NCBI GenBank assembly: GCA_012961925.1
Contig: DTYK01000230.1
Coordinates: forward strand, 1 to 64,000
Length of the DNA stretch: 64,000 nt
Direction: 5' to 3'
Source of the DNA: Candidatus Latescibacterota bacterium
GTDB taxonomy: Bacteria > Latescibacterota > MVCY01 > DTYK01
Shown here: positions 34,733 through 44,044 of the stretch, in pieces
Position numbering within the stretch: the stretch's first letter is position 1
Layout: every line of letters starts with the position of its first letter
Translations under genes and position numbers: made by a program
Notes under the pieces: generated by a model
The model's database searches: none
What the model saw: the letters and a program-made list of their open reading frames with translations, nothing else
Told to the model about the DNA's origin: nothing

Positions 34733-35593
34733 CTATCTCTCATAAACTCTACCGTCCACTTCTTTGCCTTTTTCATAACAACCAAGCACTTTCATAAATG
34801 TGGCGACCTTCGTAAGCTCATCTAAAGCCTCTCGACATCTTTCTTCCCTTGTATCTCCCTCGAAATCAAGGTAAAACAGGTACTCCCAAGGCCTCCCGTA
34901 TATGGGCCTCGACTCTATCTTTAGCAGGTTTATGTATCTTGTGGCAAATACTCCCAGGCTCTTATGAAGTGCGCCTGGGACATTACTGGTCGAAAAGACG
35001 ATGGAGGTCTTAGGATCAGAAGCTGGTGTTGTCTCCTGTTTGGAGATGATGAGAAACCTCGTCAGGTTTCTCTGGTTGTCCTCAATCCCTGCCCTCAAGA
35101 TCGCGAGGCCATAGTCGAAGGCAGCCTGAGCACTGGCCACCGCAGCTCCATCCCTCATCTGCCCGTCCCTGATCATCCTTACAGCCGCGGCTGTGTCATA
35201 GACCGTAATTAACTCCACCTGGCCCATCTTTTTGAGGAACTCCTTGCACTGGGACAGGGCCTGGGGGTGAGAATATATCCTTCTGATCCTATCCATCCTG
35301 ACCCCCGGATTCGCTATGAGATTGTGCACTATTCGCAGTTTTATCTCGCCGGTTATCGGCAGTTCGTATTCCAATAAAAGGTCGTAGTTCTCATGAATGC
35401 TGCCGGTAAGGGAGTTCTCGATTGGGACGATGCCATGGGTGCTTTCGTCGTTCTTCACCGAGGAGAACACGCCCTCAAAGGTTGTCGTAGGGCAAAGTTT
35501 CGCTTCACATGCAAAGAATTCCCGCGCCGCAAGCTCGCTGTAAGCACCCATCTCCCCCTGGAAGGCAATCTTTGCCTCAGCCATACTTTTCAT
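34733..35593 (-). CDS. pheA: Prephenate dehydratase with ACT domain
   Basis: 286 residues. The catalytic domain (1-190) has KIAFQGEMGAYSELAAREFF, GIVPIENSLTGSIHENYDLL, SHPQALSQCKEFL, AAAVASAQAAFDYGLAIL and the NLTRFLIIS motif with the catalytic threonine. The ACT domain follows (SIVFSTSNVPGALHKSLGVFA, with GALH and ESRP), and allows feedback inhibition by phenylalanine. No chorismate mutase domain is fused. It converts prephenate to phenylpyruvate; the neighbouring hisC-type aminotransferase could finish the pathway. Confidence 0.96.
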   Translation of the reverse strand: MKSMAEAKIAFQGEMGAYSELAAREFFACEAKLCPTTTFEGVFSSVKNDESTHGIVPIENSLTGSIHENYDLLLEYELPITGEIKLRIVHNLIANPGVRMDRIRRIYSHPQALSQCKEFLKKMGQVELITVYDTAAAVRMIRDGQMRDGAAVASAQAAFDYGLAILRAGIEDNQRNLTRFLIISKQETTPASDPKTSIVFSTSNVPGALHKSLGVFATRYINLLKIESRPIYGRPWEYLFYLDFEGDTREERCREALDELTKVATFMKVLGCYEKGKEVDGRVYER

Positions 35594-35643
35594 GGGTTTC
35601 TCCCGTTTAGCCCTGAGTCAAAGGTAATCCTTAAATTACAATA

Positions 35644-35673
35644 CCACAGATTACACAGATTAACACAGGATTA
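35644..35673. repeat. Short intergenic repeat of the CCACAGATTA type
   Basis: Tandem-like CACAGATT-ACACAGATT-AACACAGGATT directly behind, and touching, the hisC stop. A related shorter form (ACCACAGATTAACCCAGATT) is at 45121-45140. Motifs of this kind are scattered in many environmental genomes, as I recall; function unknown. Confidence 0.45.
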
Positions 35674-36735
35674 CAAAGACATGATATCGGTTAAGGCTCG
35701 TACGAACCGCTTGTTTTCTTCCTCTTTTCCAACGGTCACCCTTAATGCCTTAGCAAGCATGGGGTACGAACTCACATCTCTTACCAGCACCCCGTGTTCA
35801 AGAAGCTTTGAAAACAGGTACTTCGCATCCAGAATGGTTTCGAAAAGGATAAAGTTCGCGTGGGATGGATAAGGTGTCACCCCTGGGATCTGCTGCAGTG
35901 TCTCATAAAGGATCTCCCGTTGGGCTATTATGTATTTAATCCGTTCCTTGATAATCATGATATTCTCTAAGACCTTCATGGCGGCCATTTGAGAGAAGAA
36001 GTTCAGATCATAGGGGAGCTTTGCCTTGGCAATCTCGCGGGTCAGTAAAGGATCGGCAATAAGGTACCCGACCCTCAGGCCTGCCAGCGAGAAGGCTTTT
36101 GAAAAGGTCCTGAGGATTATCAGATTTTTGTAGCTCTTTAAAAGCGGAAGGCAGCTTGTCCCGCTGAATTCACAGTAAGCCTCATCAACCAGTACGAGAG
36201 CATCGGTATTCTGAAGCAACAACCGAAGGTTTTCATCGGTAATAACACAACCTGTAGGATTGTTAGGTGAAGAGAGGATGAGAAGGTCGGCATCTTCTGC
36301 GGCCTCTCTGAGCGCTTCTGTATTGAAGGTGTAGTCTGTATTAAGTTTGACCTCAATCACATCGGCACCAAACAGAGTACTCATCAGTTTATACAGCGTG
36401 AAGGTTGGAACAGGAATAACCACCCTGGAACCTTTCTCTATCGAAACCATCAGAACCGACCTGATCAGCTCATTTGATCCATTGCCGACAAGGATGCCCT
36501 CCGGGTCCCACCTGACGTAATGGGCCAATTTCTGCTGAAAATCCCTTGGTACAAAGTCAGGATAACGTGCCCAGCTCCTGTCTCTGGCCAGCTCCATAAC
36601 CTGATCTTTCAAGTGGACTGGGATGTCAAAAGGGTTTTCGTTTTGATTAATCTTGATTTCGTATCGGTATTGCTCAAGGGTGTACTGGGACAGCCCCCTC
36701 ACCTCCGGTCTTATCTTGTCAAGCGGACTTTTCAT
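35671..36735 (-). CDS. hisC: Histidinol-phosphate aminotransferase
   Basis: 354 residues, PLP fold type I. INQNENPFDIPVHL at the start, LILSSPNNPTGCVI, LVDEAYCEFSG, and the lysine motif LRTFSKAFSLAGLRVGY are typical of HisC. CGGAGG precedes the ATG, and the first 17 bases overlap the end of hisD. Some HisC enzymes also transaminate aromatic keto acids, which would suit the adjacent pheA; that is inference. The stop codon touches a CACAGATT repeat. Confidence 0.95.
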   Translation of the reverse strand: MKSPLDKIRPEVRGLSQYTLEQYRYEIKINQNENPFDIPVHLKDQVMELARDRSWARYPDFVPRDFQQKLAHYVRWDPEGILVGNGSNELIRSVLMVSIEKGSRVVIPVPTFTLYKLMSTLFGADVIEVKLNTDYTFNTEALREAAEDADLLILSSPNNPTGCVITDENLRLLLQNTDALVLVDEAYCEFSGTSCLPLLKSYKNLIILRTFSKAFSLAGLRVGYLIADPLLTREIAKAKLPYDLNFFSQMAAMKVLENIMIIKERIKYIIAQREILYETLQQIPGVTPYPSHANFILFETILDAKYLFSKLLEHGVLVRDVSSYPMLAKALRVTVGKEEENKRFVRALTDIMSL

Positions 36736-38083
36736 TCAAACCTCCGTTAGCATCCACGGGCAAATCAGGGGAGCTTCCACCCTTCTCCCTCACTTCGATT
36801 GCCCTTGCATGCCCTTCGAGCCCCTCTACACTTGCTAATCTTCGGATCAACGTTCCCTTCTTTTGTATCTTTCCCTTGGAGTATTCAATAATGCTTGAAC
36901 GCTTGACGAAGTCATACACGCTAAGCGGAGAACTGTACCTTGCTGTCCCCCCTGTTGGTAGAACATGGCTCGGGCCGGCAAGATAGTCGCCCACAGGGAC
37001 AGGTGAGTATGCACCCAGGAAGATGGCGCCAGCGTTCTTAACCTTTCGCAGGCACCGGCGGGGATTTTGTGTCATCAATTCCAGGTGCTCAGGGGCTATC
37101 AGGTTTACCAGCTCAATGCCTTCTTCCAGCGTCTTCACCACTATAATGGCTCCGTGGTTTTTTAGGGATTCTGCCACAATCCGCTGGCGCCTCAACATCT
37201 TTATCTGCCGGGCTATCTCAGCCTCTACCTCCTTGCCCAATCGGAGCGAAGTCGTGATGCAGATAGCGGTTGCCATCTGGTCATGCTCGGACTGAGCCAG
37301 GAGGTCTGCCGCAATAAACATCGGGTCTGCCGAGTCGTCCGCCAGCACAACGACCTCTGATGGACCTGCAATCATGTCGATGTCAACCACCCCATAGACA
37401 TATCTTTTGGCCAGCGCTACGTAGATATTTCCTGGTCCGATGATCTTGTCCACCTTCGGAACGGTCTCCGTCCCGAAGGCCAGTGCAGCGATTGCCTGAG
37501 CTCCGCCGAGGGTATATACCTCCTTCAAGCCCAACTCTCCAAAGGTGACCAACACATGGGGGTTATCCGCAGAATTCTTGGGAGGCGTCATTACAACGAT
37601 TCTGCTCACTCCGGCAACCTTCGCCGGAACAGCGTTCATTACGATAGAGGAGGGGTAGATTGCTTTCCCACCCGGCACATAAAGGCCCACCTTCTCTATT
37701 GGACTGACCCGCTCTTCAAGGGACACCCCATCACCTTCCTCCAACCTGAAGGGTCTCATAAGCTCGTTCTCATGGTACTTCGTGATGTTCTGGATAGACT
37801 CCTGCAAAGCGAGAAGGAACTCAGCATCAACCTTTTCATAAGCAGCTTCTATTGTGGAAGGAGGGATCCTGAAGCTGCTTGGTGAAATCGACACTCCGTC
37901 AAACTCCTCTGTCAGTTTGACCAGTACCTCATCACCCATGTCCCTCACCGCATCAACAATCGCTCTGACTTCAATGTCTATATCTGGAAAGTAGAGGTTG
38001 CCACGTGAAATGACCTCTTGTACCCTTTTGTTTATCCTCTTAGTGTCATATTCTATAATCTCTATCATGCCACCATCAGCCAT
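36719..38083 (-). CDS. hisD: Histidinol dehydrogenase
   Basis: 454 residues from ATG 38083, which has GGGAG five bases upstream; a frame continues five codons above it. Motifs: GLYVPGGKAIYPSSIVMNA, GGAQAIAALAFGT, VDKIIGPGNIYVALAKR, IAGPSEVVVLAD, the zinc-site segment LLAQSEHDQMA, and LIAPEHLEL. It carries out the last two oxidations of histidine synthesis. The C-terminal 20 residues (SSPDLPVDANGGLNEKSA) form a polar tail beyond the usual end and overlap hisC. Confidence 0.96.
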   Translation of the reverse strand: MADGGMIEIIEYDTKRINKRVQEVISRGNLYFPDIDIEVRAIVDAVRDMGDEVLVKLTEEFDGVSISPSSFRIPPSTIEAAYEKVDAEFLLALQESIQNITKYHENELMRPFRLEEGDGVSLEERVSPIEKVGLYVPGGKAIYPSSIVMNAVPAKVAGVSRIVVMTPPKNSADNPHVLVTFGELGLKEVYTLGGAQAIAALAFGTETVPKVDKIIGPGNIYVALAKRYVYGVVDIDMIAGPSEVVVLADDSADPMFIAADLLAQSEHDQMATAICITTSLRLGKEVEAEIARQIKMLRRQRIVAESLKNHGAIIVVKTLEEGIELVNLIAPEHLELMTQNPRRCLRKVKNAGAIFLGAYSPVPVGDYLAGPSHVLPTGGTARYSSPLSVYDFVKRSSIIEYSKGKIQKKGTLIRRLASVEGLEGHARAIEVREKGGSSPDLPVDANGGLNEKSA

Positions 38084-38162
38084 TTTTTCTCCCTGCAATG
38101 TTCGGTAAGAGGCAGGCTTTCCTAAGCTTATACACGAGGCCTGGAAGATATACCAAACCCTA

Positions 38163-39083
38163 TCAGTATATCACCTTGTTGAGCGGATATTCTATAATCC
38201 CCTGGGCACCAGCCTTTTTCAGTAGGGGGATGATGTCCCGGACGACCTTTTCGTCTATCACCGCTTCCACCGCAACCCAATTTTTGTCAGTAAGGTTGGA
38301 CACAGTAGGGGTGTGAAGGGATGGTAACTTTTTAACGATCTCATCGAGCCGGTCCTTCTGAACGTTCATCTTCAAACCCACCTTCTCCTCTGCCTGCAGG
38401 GCACCCTGAAGTAACAGGGCGAGGTTTTCTGTCTTTTCACGTTTCCAGGGGTTCTCCCAGGCCTGTTTGTTGGCGATCAGCCTGGTAGTTGACTCCAGAA
38501 CTGTCTCAATAACTCGAAGATTGTTAGCCCTGAGGGACGCCCCGGTTTCTGTCAGCTCCACGATGGCATCTGCTAACTGAGGGGGTTTCACCTCTGTTGC
38601 ACCCCAGGAAAACTGTACATCCGCATGGATACCTCTCTCCTGTAGATATCGCTTCGTGAAACCCACAAGCTCCGTCGAGATCCTTTTACCCTCAAGGTCT
38701 TTCAGAGAATTGATCCGGGAGTCGCTGGGCACAGCCACCACCCATTTCACGGGACGGAATCCCGCCTTTGCATAGACCAGTTGGGCGACCTCTACTACGT
38801 CGGATCCGGATTCCATTATCCAGTCCCTTCCGGTCAATCCCACGTCCAGGACCCCATCCTCTACATATCGAGCTATCTCCTGCGCCCGGATCAGAAGTCC
38901 CTCCATTTCAGGATCATCGATCTGAGGAACATAAGACCGGGACCCGACAGATATCCGATAGCCGGCCTTCCTGAACAGTCGGAAAGTAGCTTCCTGGAGG
39001 CTTCCTTTCGGAAGACCTATCTTCAATTTCCTGACCTCTCCCTTCTTGTATTCGTCTGATCCAGTCAACTCTCCTCCTATCAT
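38163..39083 (-). CDS. hisG: ATP phosphoribosyltransferase, long (regulated) form
   Basis: 306 residues. Catalytic part: [49 protein letters not shown], and the PRPP loop [19 protein letters not shown]. The C-terminal regulatory domain ends [15 protein letters not shown], so this is the long HisG that does not need HisZ and binds histidine. The ATG at 39083 gives an unusual 19-residue lead. A TTG at 39026 behind GGGAGAGG would start at MKIGLPKG and may be the true start. The window holds hisG, hisD and hisC only; the other his genes are elsewhere. Confidence 0.95.
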   Translation of the reverse strand: MIGGELTGSDEYKKGEVRKLKIGLPKGSLQEATFRLFRKAGYRISVGSRSYVPQIDDPEMEGLLIRAQEIARYVEDGVLDVGLTGRDWIMESGSDVVEVAQLVYAKAGFRPVKWVVAVPSDSRINSLKDLEGKRISTELVGFTKRYLQERGIHADVQFSWGATEVKPPQLADAIVELTETGASLRANNLRVIETVLESTTRLIANKQAWENPWKREKTENLALLLQGALQAEEKVGLKMNVQKDRLDEIVKKLPSLHTPTVSNLTDKNWVAVEAVIDEKVVRDIIPLLKKAGAQGIIEYPLNKVIY

Positions 39084-39136
39084 GCTACATAGAACGACCT
39101 AATCAAATGCGCATAAACTGCCGCAGCTTCGCTCAA

Positions 39137-39223
39137 GGAGTTTAATGCTTTAGTATTTCATCTTGGGCAAGACAAACCGTTGAGTCTGTACATCTGAGGA
39201 TGAAAGTCTAAAGACTTAACTCC
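39137..39223. repeat. Structured dispersed repeat, copy B (aspartate aminotransferase-hisG gap)
   Basis: GGAGTTTAATGCTTTAGTAT followed by TTCATC at the left and GGATGAAAGTCTAAAGACTT followed by AACTCC at the right are nearly complementary. The loop carries AAGACAAACCG and GAGTCTG, as in copy A. It fills half of the 176-base gap between two minus-strand genes. Confidence 0.7.
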
Positions 39224-39259
39224 GGCTCCATGCGCTTTTCAATCCAAACCCGTGGTTCT

Positions 39260-40456
39260 TCACCTCTGAAGTTTCTTGAGTCCTTCCTCGATCCTGTCCA
39301 TCGCTTTCTCGATGTTCTCCAGCGAAGTGGCGTAAGAAAGTCTGATGTTAGTATCCATCCCAAATCCAGCCCCTGGCACACAGGCGACCTTCATCTCATC
39401 AAGCAGAAACTCGCAGAAATCCACGGAATCTTCTATCCTTTTACCCTTGTGAAAAAAACCATAATAGGACGAAACATCCGGAAAAACATAGAAGGCCCCC
39501 TGTGGCACAGGACAAGAGATGCCTTCGATGGAATTGAGCCTGTCAACTATATATCTCCTCCGCCTGTCGAAGGCCTCTATCATTGCGCCGACGCTATCCT
39601 GCGGTCCGGTAAGAGCTTCAAGGGCTGCCATCTGAGCTATAGAACAGGAGTTGGACGTCTCCTGGCTCTGGATCTTCCCCATCGCCGATATTACAGCTTC
39701 CGGGCCAGCAGCGTACCCTATCCTCCACCCTGTCATTGAATAAGACTTTGACACTCCGTTCACGACCACCGTCCGCTCCACCATACCTTCTACAAGCGAG
39801 GCAATGCTACAGTGTCTTGCACCATCATAGATGATCTTCTCATAGATCTCGTCTGAGAGTACATATATACCAGCCTCCAACACAACTTCCGCCAGAGCTG
39901 CAAGCTCGTCCCTGGTATAGACGATCCCACTCGGATTCGAGGGGCTGTTTAAGATCAGAAGTTTGGTCCGCGAGGTCAGGGCACTCCTCAGATCTTGAGG
40001 TGAAACCTTCAGCCCGTTTTCCTTCGTAGGAGTGAGAACTACCGGATTGCCCCCTGCGATCCTAACCTGCTCCGGATAGCTGACCCAGTATGGCCGGGGG
40101 ATTATGACCTCGTCACCTTCATCTACCAAGGCGAGGATTGCAAGGTAGATCGAATGCTTTCCACCACAACTGACAATCACCTGAGACGGATCATATGCCA
40201 GGCCATTATCCCTTTCGAACTTTTTGCATATCGCCTTCCTCAGTTCTAATATCCCTGTGGCGGGTGTATATTTTGTGAATCCCTGATTTATAGCCCTTAT
40301 TGCGGCATCCTTGATGTTCTGCGGTGTGTCAAAGTCTGGTTCTCCAGCACTCAATGATACAACATCGATGCCCTCTGCCAACATCGCCTTCGCCCTGGCA
40401 GTGATGGCAAGGGTCACCGAAGGTTTTATCCGCTGGATATTTCTGGAGATCAACAT
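39260..40456 (-). CDS. aspC: Aspartate aminotransferase (class I, I-gamma group)
   Basis: 398 residues. VVSLSAGEPDFDTPQNIKDA, YTPATGILELRKAI, LLILNSPSNPSGIVY, YVLSDEIYEKIIYDG, the PLP lysine motif VNGVSKSYSMTGWRIGY, and the carboxylate-binding RLSYATS near the C-terminus mark the I-gamma subgroup, as in Thermus and Bacillus AspB. Some members of this subgroup also accept prephenate. It is the first gene of the amino-acid group in this stretch. Confidence 0.93.
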   Translation of the reverse strand: MLISRNIQRIKPSVTLAITARAKAMLAEGIDVVSLSAGEPDFDTPQNIKDAAIRAINQGFTKYTPATGILELRKAICKKFERDNGLAYDPSQVIVSCGGKHSIYLAILALVDEGDEVIIPRPYWVSYPEQVRIAGGNPVVLTPTKENGLKVSPQDLRSALTSRTKLLILNSPSNPSGIVYTRDELAALAEVVLEAGIYVLSDEIYEKIIYDGARHCSIASLVEGMVERTVVVNGVSKSYSMTGWRIGYAAGPEAVISAMGKIQSQETSNSCSIAQMAALEALTGPQDSVGAMIEAFDRRRRYIVDRLNSIEGISCPVPQGAFYVFPDVSSYYGFFHKGKRIEDSVDFCEFLLDEMKVACVPGAGFGMDTNIRLSYATSLENIEKAMDRIEEGLKKLQR

Positions 40457-40473
40457 CCCATTTCCCCCGTCGC

Positions 40474-41601
40474 TTACAGCCAGCCAGTCAGTTCCGCCAG
40501 CAATTTTGAATATTCGACGTAATCAGGCCATGATATGTCGGGTGGGACCCCGTGATCGCATCCGGGGATGAATCCTCCATCTTTCAATAGGGGAGGTACT
40601 ACTCGCATGACTTCCCTCTCCATGGCCCGTCCACCCTTGGCAAGGGCACGTTTATCAATGCCGCCGATATATGCCATCCTGTTCCCATATCTCTTCCGAT
40701 ACTCGACGATGTCGTTGCCAGCGGCGACCTCCACAGGCTGGCAGCAGTTGATCCCTGCCTCTATCCAGATAGGGATCAGTTCACCGATGTAACCGTCCGA
40801 ATCCATCGAAACCAGAGGACAACCGCTTGCCTTGATCTCTGAAACCCAGCGATCGTATGTTGGCAGTAAAAACTGCCGGACCATCCTCGGTGAGATCATG
40901 CTGTGGCCCTTGTAGGCCATGTCCTCCGAAATACATACGCTGTCCACCTCGACCTTTTCAAGGATAGGCGCCATCGTCCGGGAGACGAACCCGGCCCAGA
41001 AATCGATCATCTCTTGTACAAAATCAGGATCATCCATCATCAACATGCAGAGGTTTTCGAAGCCACACCATTCCCGGAGCTGCCAGAAAGGTCCATTAAA
41101 ACCAAAACTCACCACATAATCTCGGTTCTTCAACCTCTCGCATCGCTGCTCAAAATCCTCCGGGTAGCGCCCAGGCGCCTTTGGATCGAAACGTCTTTTC
41201 ATCTCCTCCCAGTCCTTGTGGTTCTCTACCGGGAACTTGTGCCACTTCCGGGTCACGAAATCCTTAGCCGAACGGATGTAGGTGTAGTCGTATTGGTCTG
41301 AGATCTCAGTGATGGCCCCCATCCAGTCCTGCACCACGTAATGTCCATCCCTGTGTTCAAGCACCTTCTCCTCAAATTTGGGAATCATCTGAAACGATAC
41401 GCCCAGATCGACCCTCGGCTCCTGAGGTTCCTGTTCTATGCCGAGGATGTCAAGCAGGGCCTCGTAATAGCTTGCTCCTTCGGGAAGCCCCTGCTGGTGC
41501 CATGTCGCCAGGGTGGATTCTCTCGGGCCCCCAGGAGAAAAGGGTATCTTATCAGGTTTACCAAAAAGGAGTGTTTCCCGATACCGCTCCCTCTTATTCA
41601 T
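40474..41601 (-). CDS. Uroporphyrinogen decarboxylase superfamily protein (URO-D/MtaA/CmuA-like)
   Basis: 375 residues. Typical segments of this superfamily are MNKRERYRETLLFGKPDKIP, DYVVSFGFNGPFWQLREWCG, VCISEDMAYKGHSMISPRMV, LVSMDSDGYIGELIPIWIEA and GGIDKRALAKGG, ending in GCDHGVPPDISWPDYVEY. True HemE residues for porphyrin binding are not evident, so the name UroD would be misleading. Related proteins are corrinoid methyltransferases (MtaA, CmuA), and many uncharacterised copies occur in environmental genomes. Its ATG overlaps the araD stop as ATGA, which ties it to pentulose catabolism. Confidence 0.85.
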   Translation of the reverse strand: MNKRERYRETLLFGKPDKIPFSPGGPRESTLATWHQQGLPEGASYYEALLDILGIEQEPQEPRVDLGVSFQMIPKFEEKVLEHRDGHYVVQDWMGAITEISDQYDYTYIRSAKDFVTRKWHKFPVENHKDWEEMKRRFDPKAPGRYPEDFEQRCERLKNRDYVVSFGFNGPFWQLREWCGFENLCMLMMDDPDFVQEMIDFWAGFVSRTMAPILEKVEVDSVCISEDMAYKGHSMISPRMVRQFLLPTYDRWVSEIKASGCPLVSMDSDGYIGELIPIWIEAGINCCQPVEVAAGNDIVEYRKRYGNRMAYIGGIDKRALAKGGRAMEREVMRVVPPLLKDGGFIPGCDHGVPPDISWPDYVEYSKLLAELTGWL

Positions 41602-42260
41602 CTGACCCCCTCCATCTTTTCCTGTCCGTATCTATGGTGGTACCGATCCCACCATTTCTCGATCTCATCCGGCGATAATTCATCGGGCTTCCCCCTCAGG
41701 AGAGTGAGGTAGACGGTCTTTGCTACGTCTTCCACCATCACCGCTGCCTTCAAGGCAGCAGATGGAGAAGGACCAAAGGTAAAGACCCCATGATTCTTCA
41801 AGAGTACGGCCGGGCCTCTATTCATCGCACGGACGACGGCCCTCCCTATGTTGTCCGCCTCGTTACTTGCATATTCCGCACACGGGATCTCTCCGCCAAA
41901 TTCATCCGCTATAGCCGTCAGATAGGGTCTGATAGGCTGCCCCAATGCCGCAAAGCTCGTGGCATAGTTCGAATGTGTATGAACAATACCGTTTATCCCG
42001 GATTTATGACGATAAATGTAAAGATGATTGGGCAGATCTACTGACGGGCGGAAGACGCCTTCAAGGGCATTCCCATCAAGATCAACAACCACCAGATCCT
42101 CAGGCTTCATCTCCTCAAATCTCACACCGCTTGGCTTGATGACTACGTAATTGGTCTCCGGATCTCGGCCACTCACATTGCCGCTTGTCATGGTCACCAG
42201 TCCCTGTCTCGGCAATTCCTGGTTCATCCGCCATACTTCCTGCCGTAGCCTTTCCAACAT
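41598..42260 (-). CDS. araD: L-ribulose-5-phosphate 4-epimerase (class II aldolase family)
   Basis: 220 residues from ATG 42260 (AGGGAGG nine bases upstream); the open frame begins at a TTG seven codons earlier. VTMTSGNVSGRDPE, VVIKPSGV, GIVHTHSNYAT, GEIPCAEYAS, LLKNHGVFTFG (zinc histidines HTHS and NHG) and the terminal WWDRYHHRYGQ match AraD closely; L-fuculose aldolases differ at the C-terminus. It produces D-xylulose-5-P. Position directly after the ribulokinase gene supports the call. The stop overlaps the next gene as ATGA. Confidence 0.88.
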   Translation of the reverse strand: MLERLRQEVWRMNQELPRQGLVTMTSGNVSGRDPETNYVVIKPSGVRFEEMKPEDLVVVDLDGNALEGVFRPSVDLPNHLYIYRHKSGINGIVHTHSNYATSFAALGQPIRPYLTAIADEFGGEIPCAEYASNEADNIGRAVVRAMNRGPAVLLKNHGVFTFGPSPSAALKAAVMVEDVAKTVYLTLLRGKPDELSPDEIEKWWDRYHHRYGQEKMEGVR

Positions 42261-42289
42261 GATCAGATCCTCCCTTGACAACCTTTCAC

Positions 42290-43966
42290 CTATCTTGTCA
42301 CCTCCGCCCTGATCCTCTTTAGCCTCTTCATCACATCGTTTTCGCCGCGTCCGAAGTAATCATGCAATCTGGCATATTCCCCAAATAGTTCCTCATATAT
42401 CCTTTTGTTCTCCGGGATGGGGATGAACTTCTCGTCCTTGATCCTCGCCATCCTCCGTGCTGCCTCGAAGATATCGTCATACCCGCCATTCTCACTTCCT
42501 GCGGCCACAGCCCCGAACATTGCAGAGCCGAAGGCGGAGGTCTGAGGGGAAGCCGCGAGCTTTATCTCCCTTCCCGTGACATCGGCGAAGATCTGCATCA
42601 CCAGCTTATTCCTTTCAGGCAATCCCCCGCACGCATATATCTCATCAACCGCCACACCCGAGTCCTCAAAGGCCTTTATGATCATCCGCGTGCCATAAGC
42701 AGTAGATTCGATAAGCGCACGGTAGATCTCTTCAGGACGAGTATTGAGCGTACAACCCATGAGAAATCCCATGAGATCAGCATCCACCAGCACCGACCTG
42801 TTTCCATTCCACCAGTCCAGGGCCAACAGACCTGTCTCTCCTGGCTTGAGCCTGGAGGCCTTCTCCTCCAAGAGGGCATGAAGGTCGATGTCCCTCCGTT
42901 CTGCTTCTTCATGGTACTCCGGAGGGACACATGCCTTTAGAAACCACGCATAAATGTCTCCCACCGCAGATTGTCCTGCTTCGAAGCCGATGAAGCCGGG
43001 CAGGATACCGTCCTCCACGGCTCCACACATACCTTCTACGGTCTTCCTCTCCCTCCCCAATACCATATGGCAGATGGAGGTCCCCATTATCATAACCATC
43101 TTACCCGGCTCCGTCACAGTAGCGGCGGGCACGGCAACATGTGCATCCACGTTGCCAACTGCCACGGATGTCCCAGGCTTAAGACCTGTCAGCCGGGCCA
43201 TTTCTGGAGTGAGACCGCCTGCCTTCGTGCCAAGAGGGTATATGTCAGTCGAAAGTTTCTCCTCAACTACGTTCTCAAACCCTGGATGCACTGACCGGAA
43301 ATAATCCCTGCTCGGATAACCATGTTTTTTATCCCATATCGCCTTGTAGCCCGCTGTGCAGAGGTTACGTCTTTCATTGCCTGTGAGCTGGAGTACGATC
43401 CAATCTGCCCCTTCAATCATCCTGTCCGCAGCCTCATATATCTCCGGGGCTTCGTTCAGTATCTGGAGGATCTTCGGGAAAAACCACTCCGACGAGATCT
43501 TTCCCCCATACCTCAAGAGGAATTTCTCCCCCCTCTCTCTAGCCACCTGATTTACCCTGTCAGCCTCCGGCTGGGCCGCATGGTGTTTCCACAGCTTCAC
43601 CCAGGCGTGGGGATTACCTTTGTACTGATTCAACATACACAAAGGGGTGCCCCCTTTATCTATAGGCATCATCGTACACGATGTGAAATCTATCCCCAGG
43701 CCGACCACACATTCAGGATTAATCCCCGCCTGCTCGATCACAGCCGGTATTGTGGTCTTCAGTACCTCAATGTAATCGGCTGGATTTTGGAGCGCCCAGT
43801 CCGGTTCCAACTGGGTACTTCCGTCCGGCAGCACTCGGTCTATAACTCCATCTTTATAGTGATGCACGGATGTGCCAACCTCCTCACCCGTCTCCACGTC
43901 CACGAGAACAGTTCGGCCTGACTCCGTACCGAAGTCTATGCCTATGGAGTATCTTTTGCCATACAT
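42290..43966 (-). CDS. araB: Ribulokinase (FGGY family)
   Basis: 558 residues, the AraB length. [20 protein letters not shown] is the signature start of ribulokinases; [64 protein letters not shown] and [20 protein letters not shown] follow. It phosphorylates L- or D-ribulose. A good AGGAGG lies 11 bases before the ATG. The gene precedes araD, so the pair would turn L-ribulose into D-xylulose-5-P. No L-arabinose isomerase gene is present; the next gene upstream is a polyol dehydrogenase. Confidence 0.92.
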   Translation of the reverse strand: MYGKRYSIGIDFGTESGRTVLVDVETGEEVGTSVHHYKDGVIDRVLPDGSTQLEPDWALQNPADYIEVLKTTIPAVIEQAGINPECVVGLGIDFTSCTMMPIDKGGTPLCMLNQYKGNPHAWVKLWKHHAAQPEADRVNQVARERGEKFLLRYGGKISSEWFFPKILQILNEAPEIYEAADRMIEGADWIVLQLTGNERRNLCTAGYKAIWDKKHGYPSRDYFRSVHPGFENVVEEKLSTDIYPLGTKAGGLTPEMARLTGLKPGTSVAVGNVDAHVAVPAATVTEPGKMVMIMGTSICHMVLGRERKTVEGMCGAVEDGILPGFIGFEAGQSAVGDIYAWFLKACVPPEYHEEAERRDIDLHALLEEKASRLKPGETGLLALDWWNGNRSVLVDADLMGFLMGCTLNTRPEEIYRALIESTAYGTRMIIKAFEDSGVAVDEIYACGGLPERNKLVMQIFADVTGREIKLAASPQTSAFGSAMFGAVAAGSENGGYDDIFEAARRMARIKDEKFIPIPENKRIYEELFGEYARLHDYFGRGENDVMKRLKRIRAEVTR

Positions 43967-44044
43967 CTGTTACCAAGTCCTCCTTTCATGGAGATATTTT
44001 GCTGATACAATGTGACATCTATACGAAAAGGGCAAAAACCTTCT

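Noticed and set aside
40474..41601. Annotation as hemE (uroporphyrinogen decarboxylase)
   Set aside because: Superfamily fold only; the N-terminus lacks the HemE RQAGRY-type motif, and the neighbours are pentulose genes.
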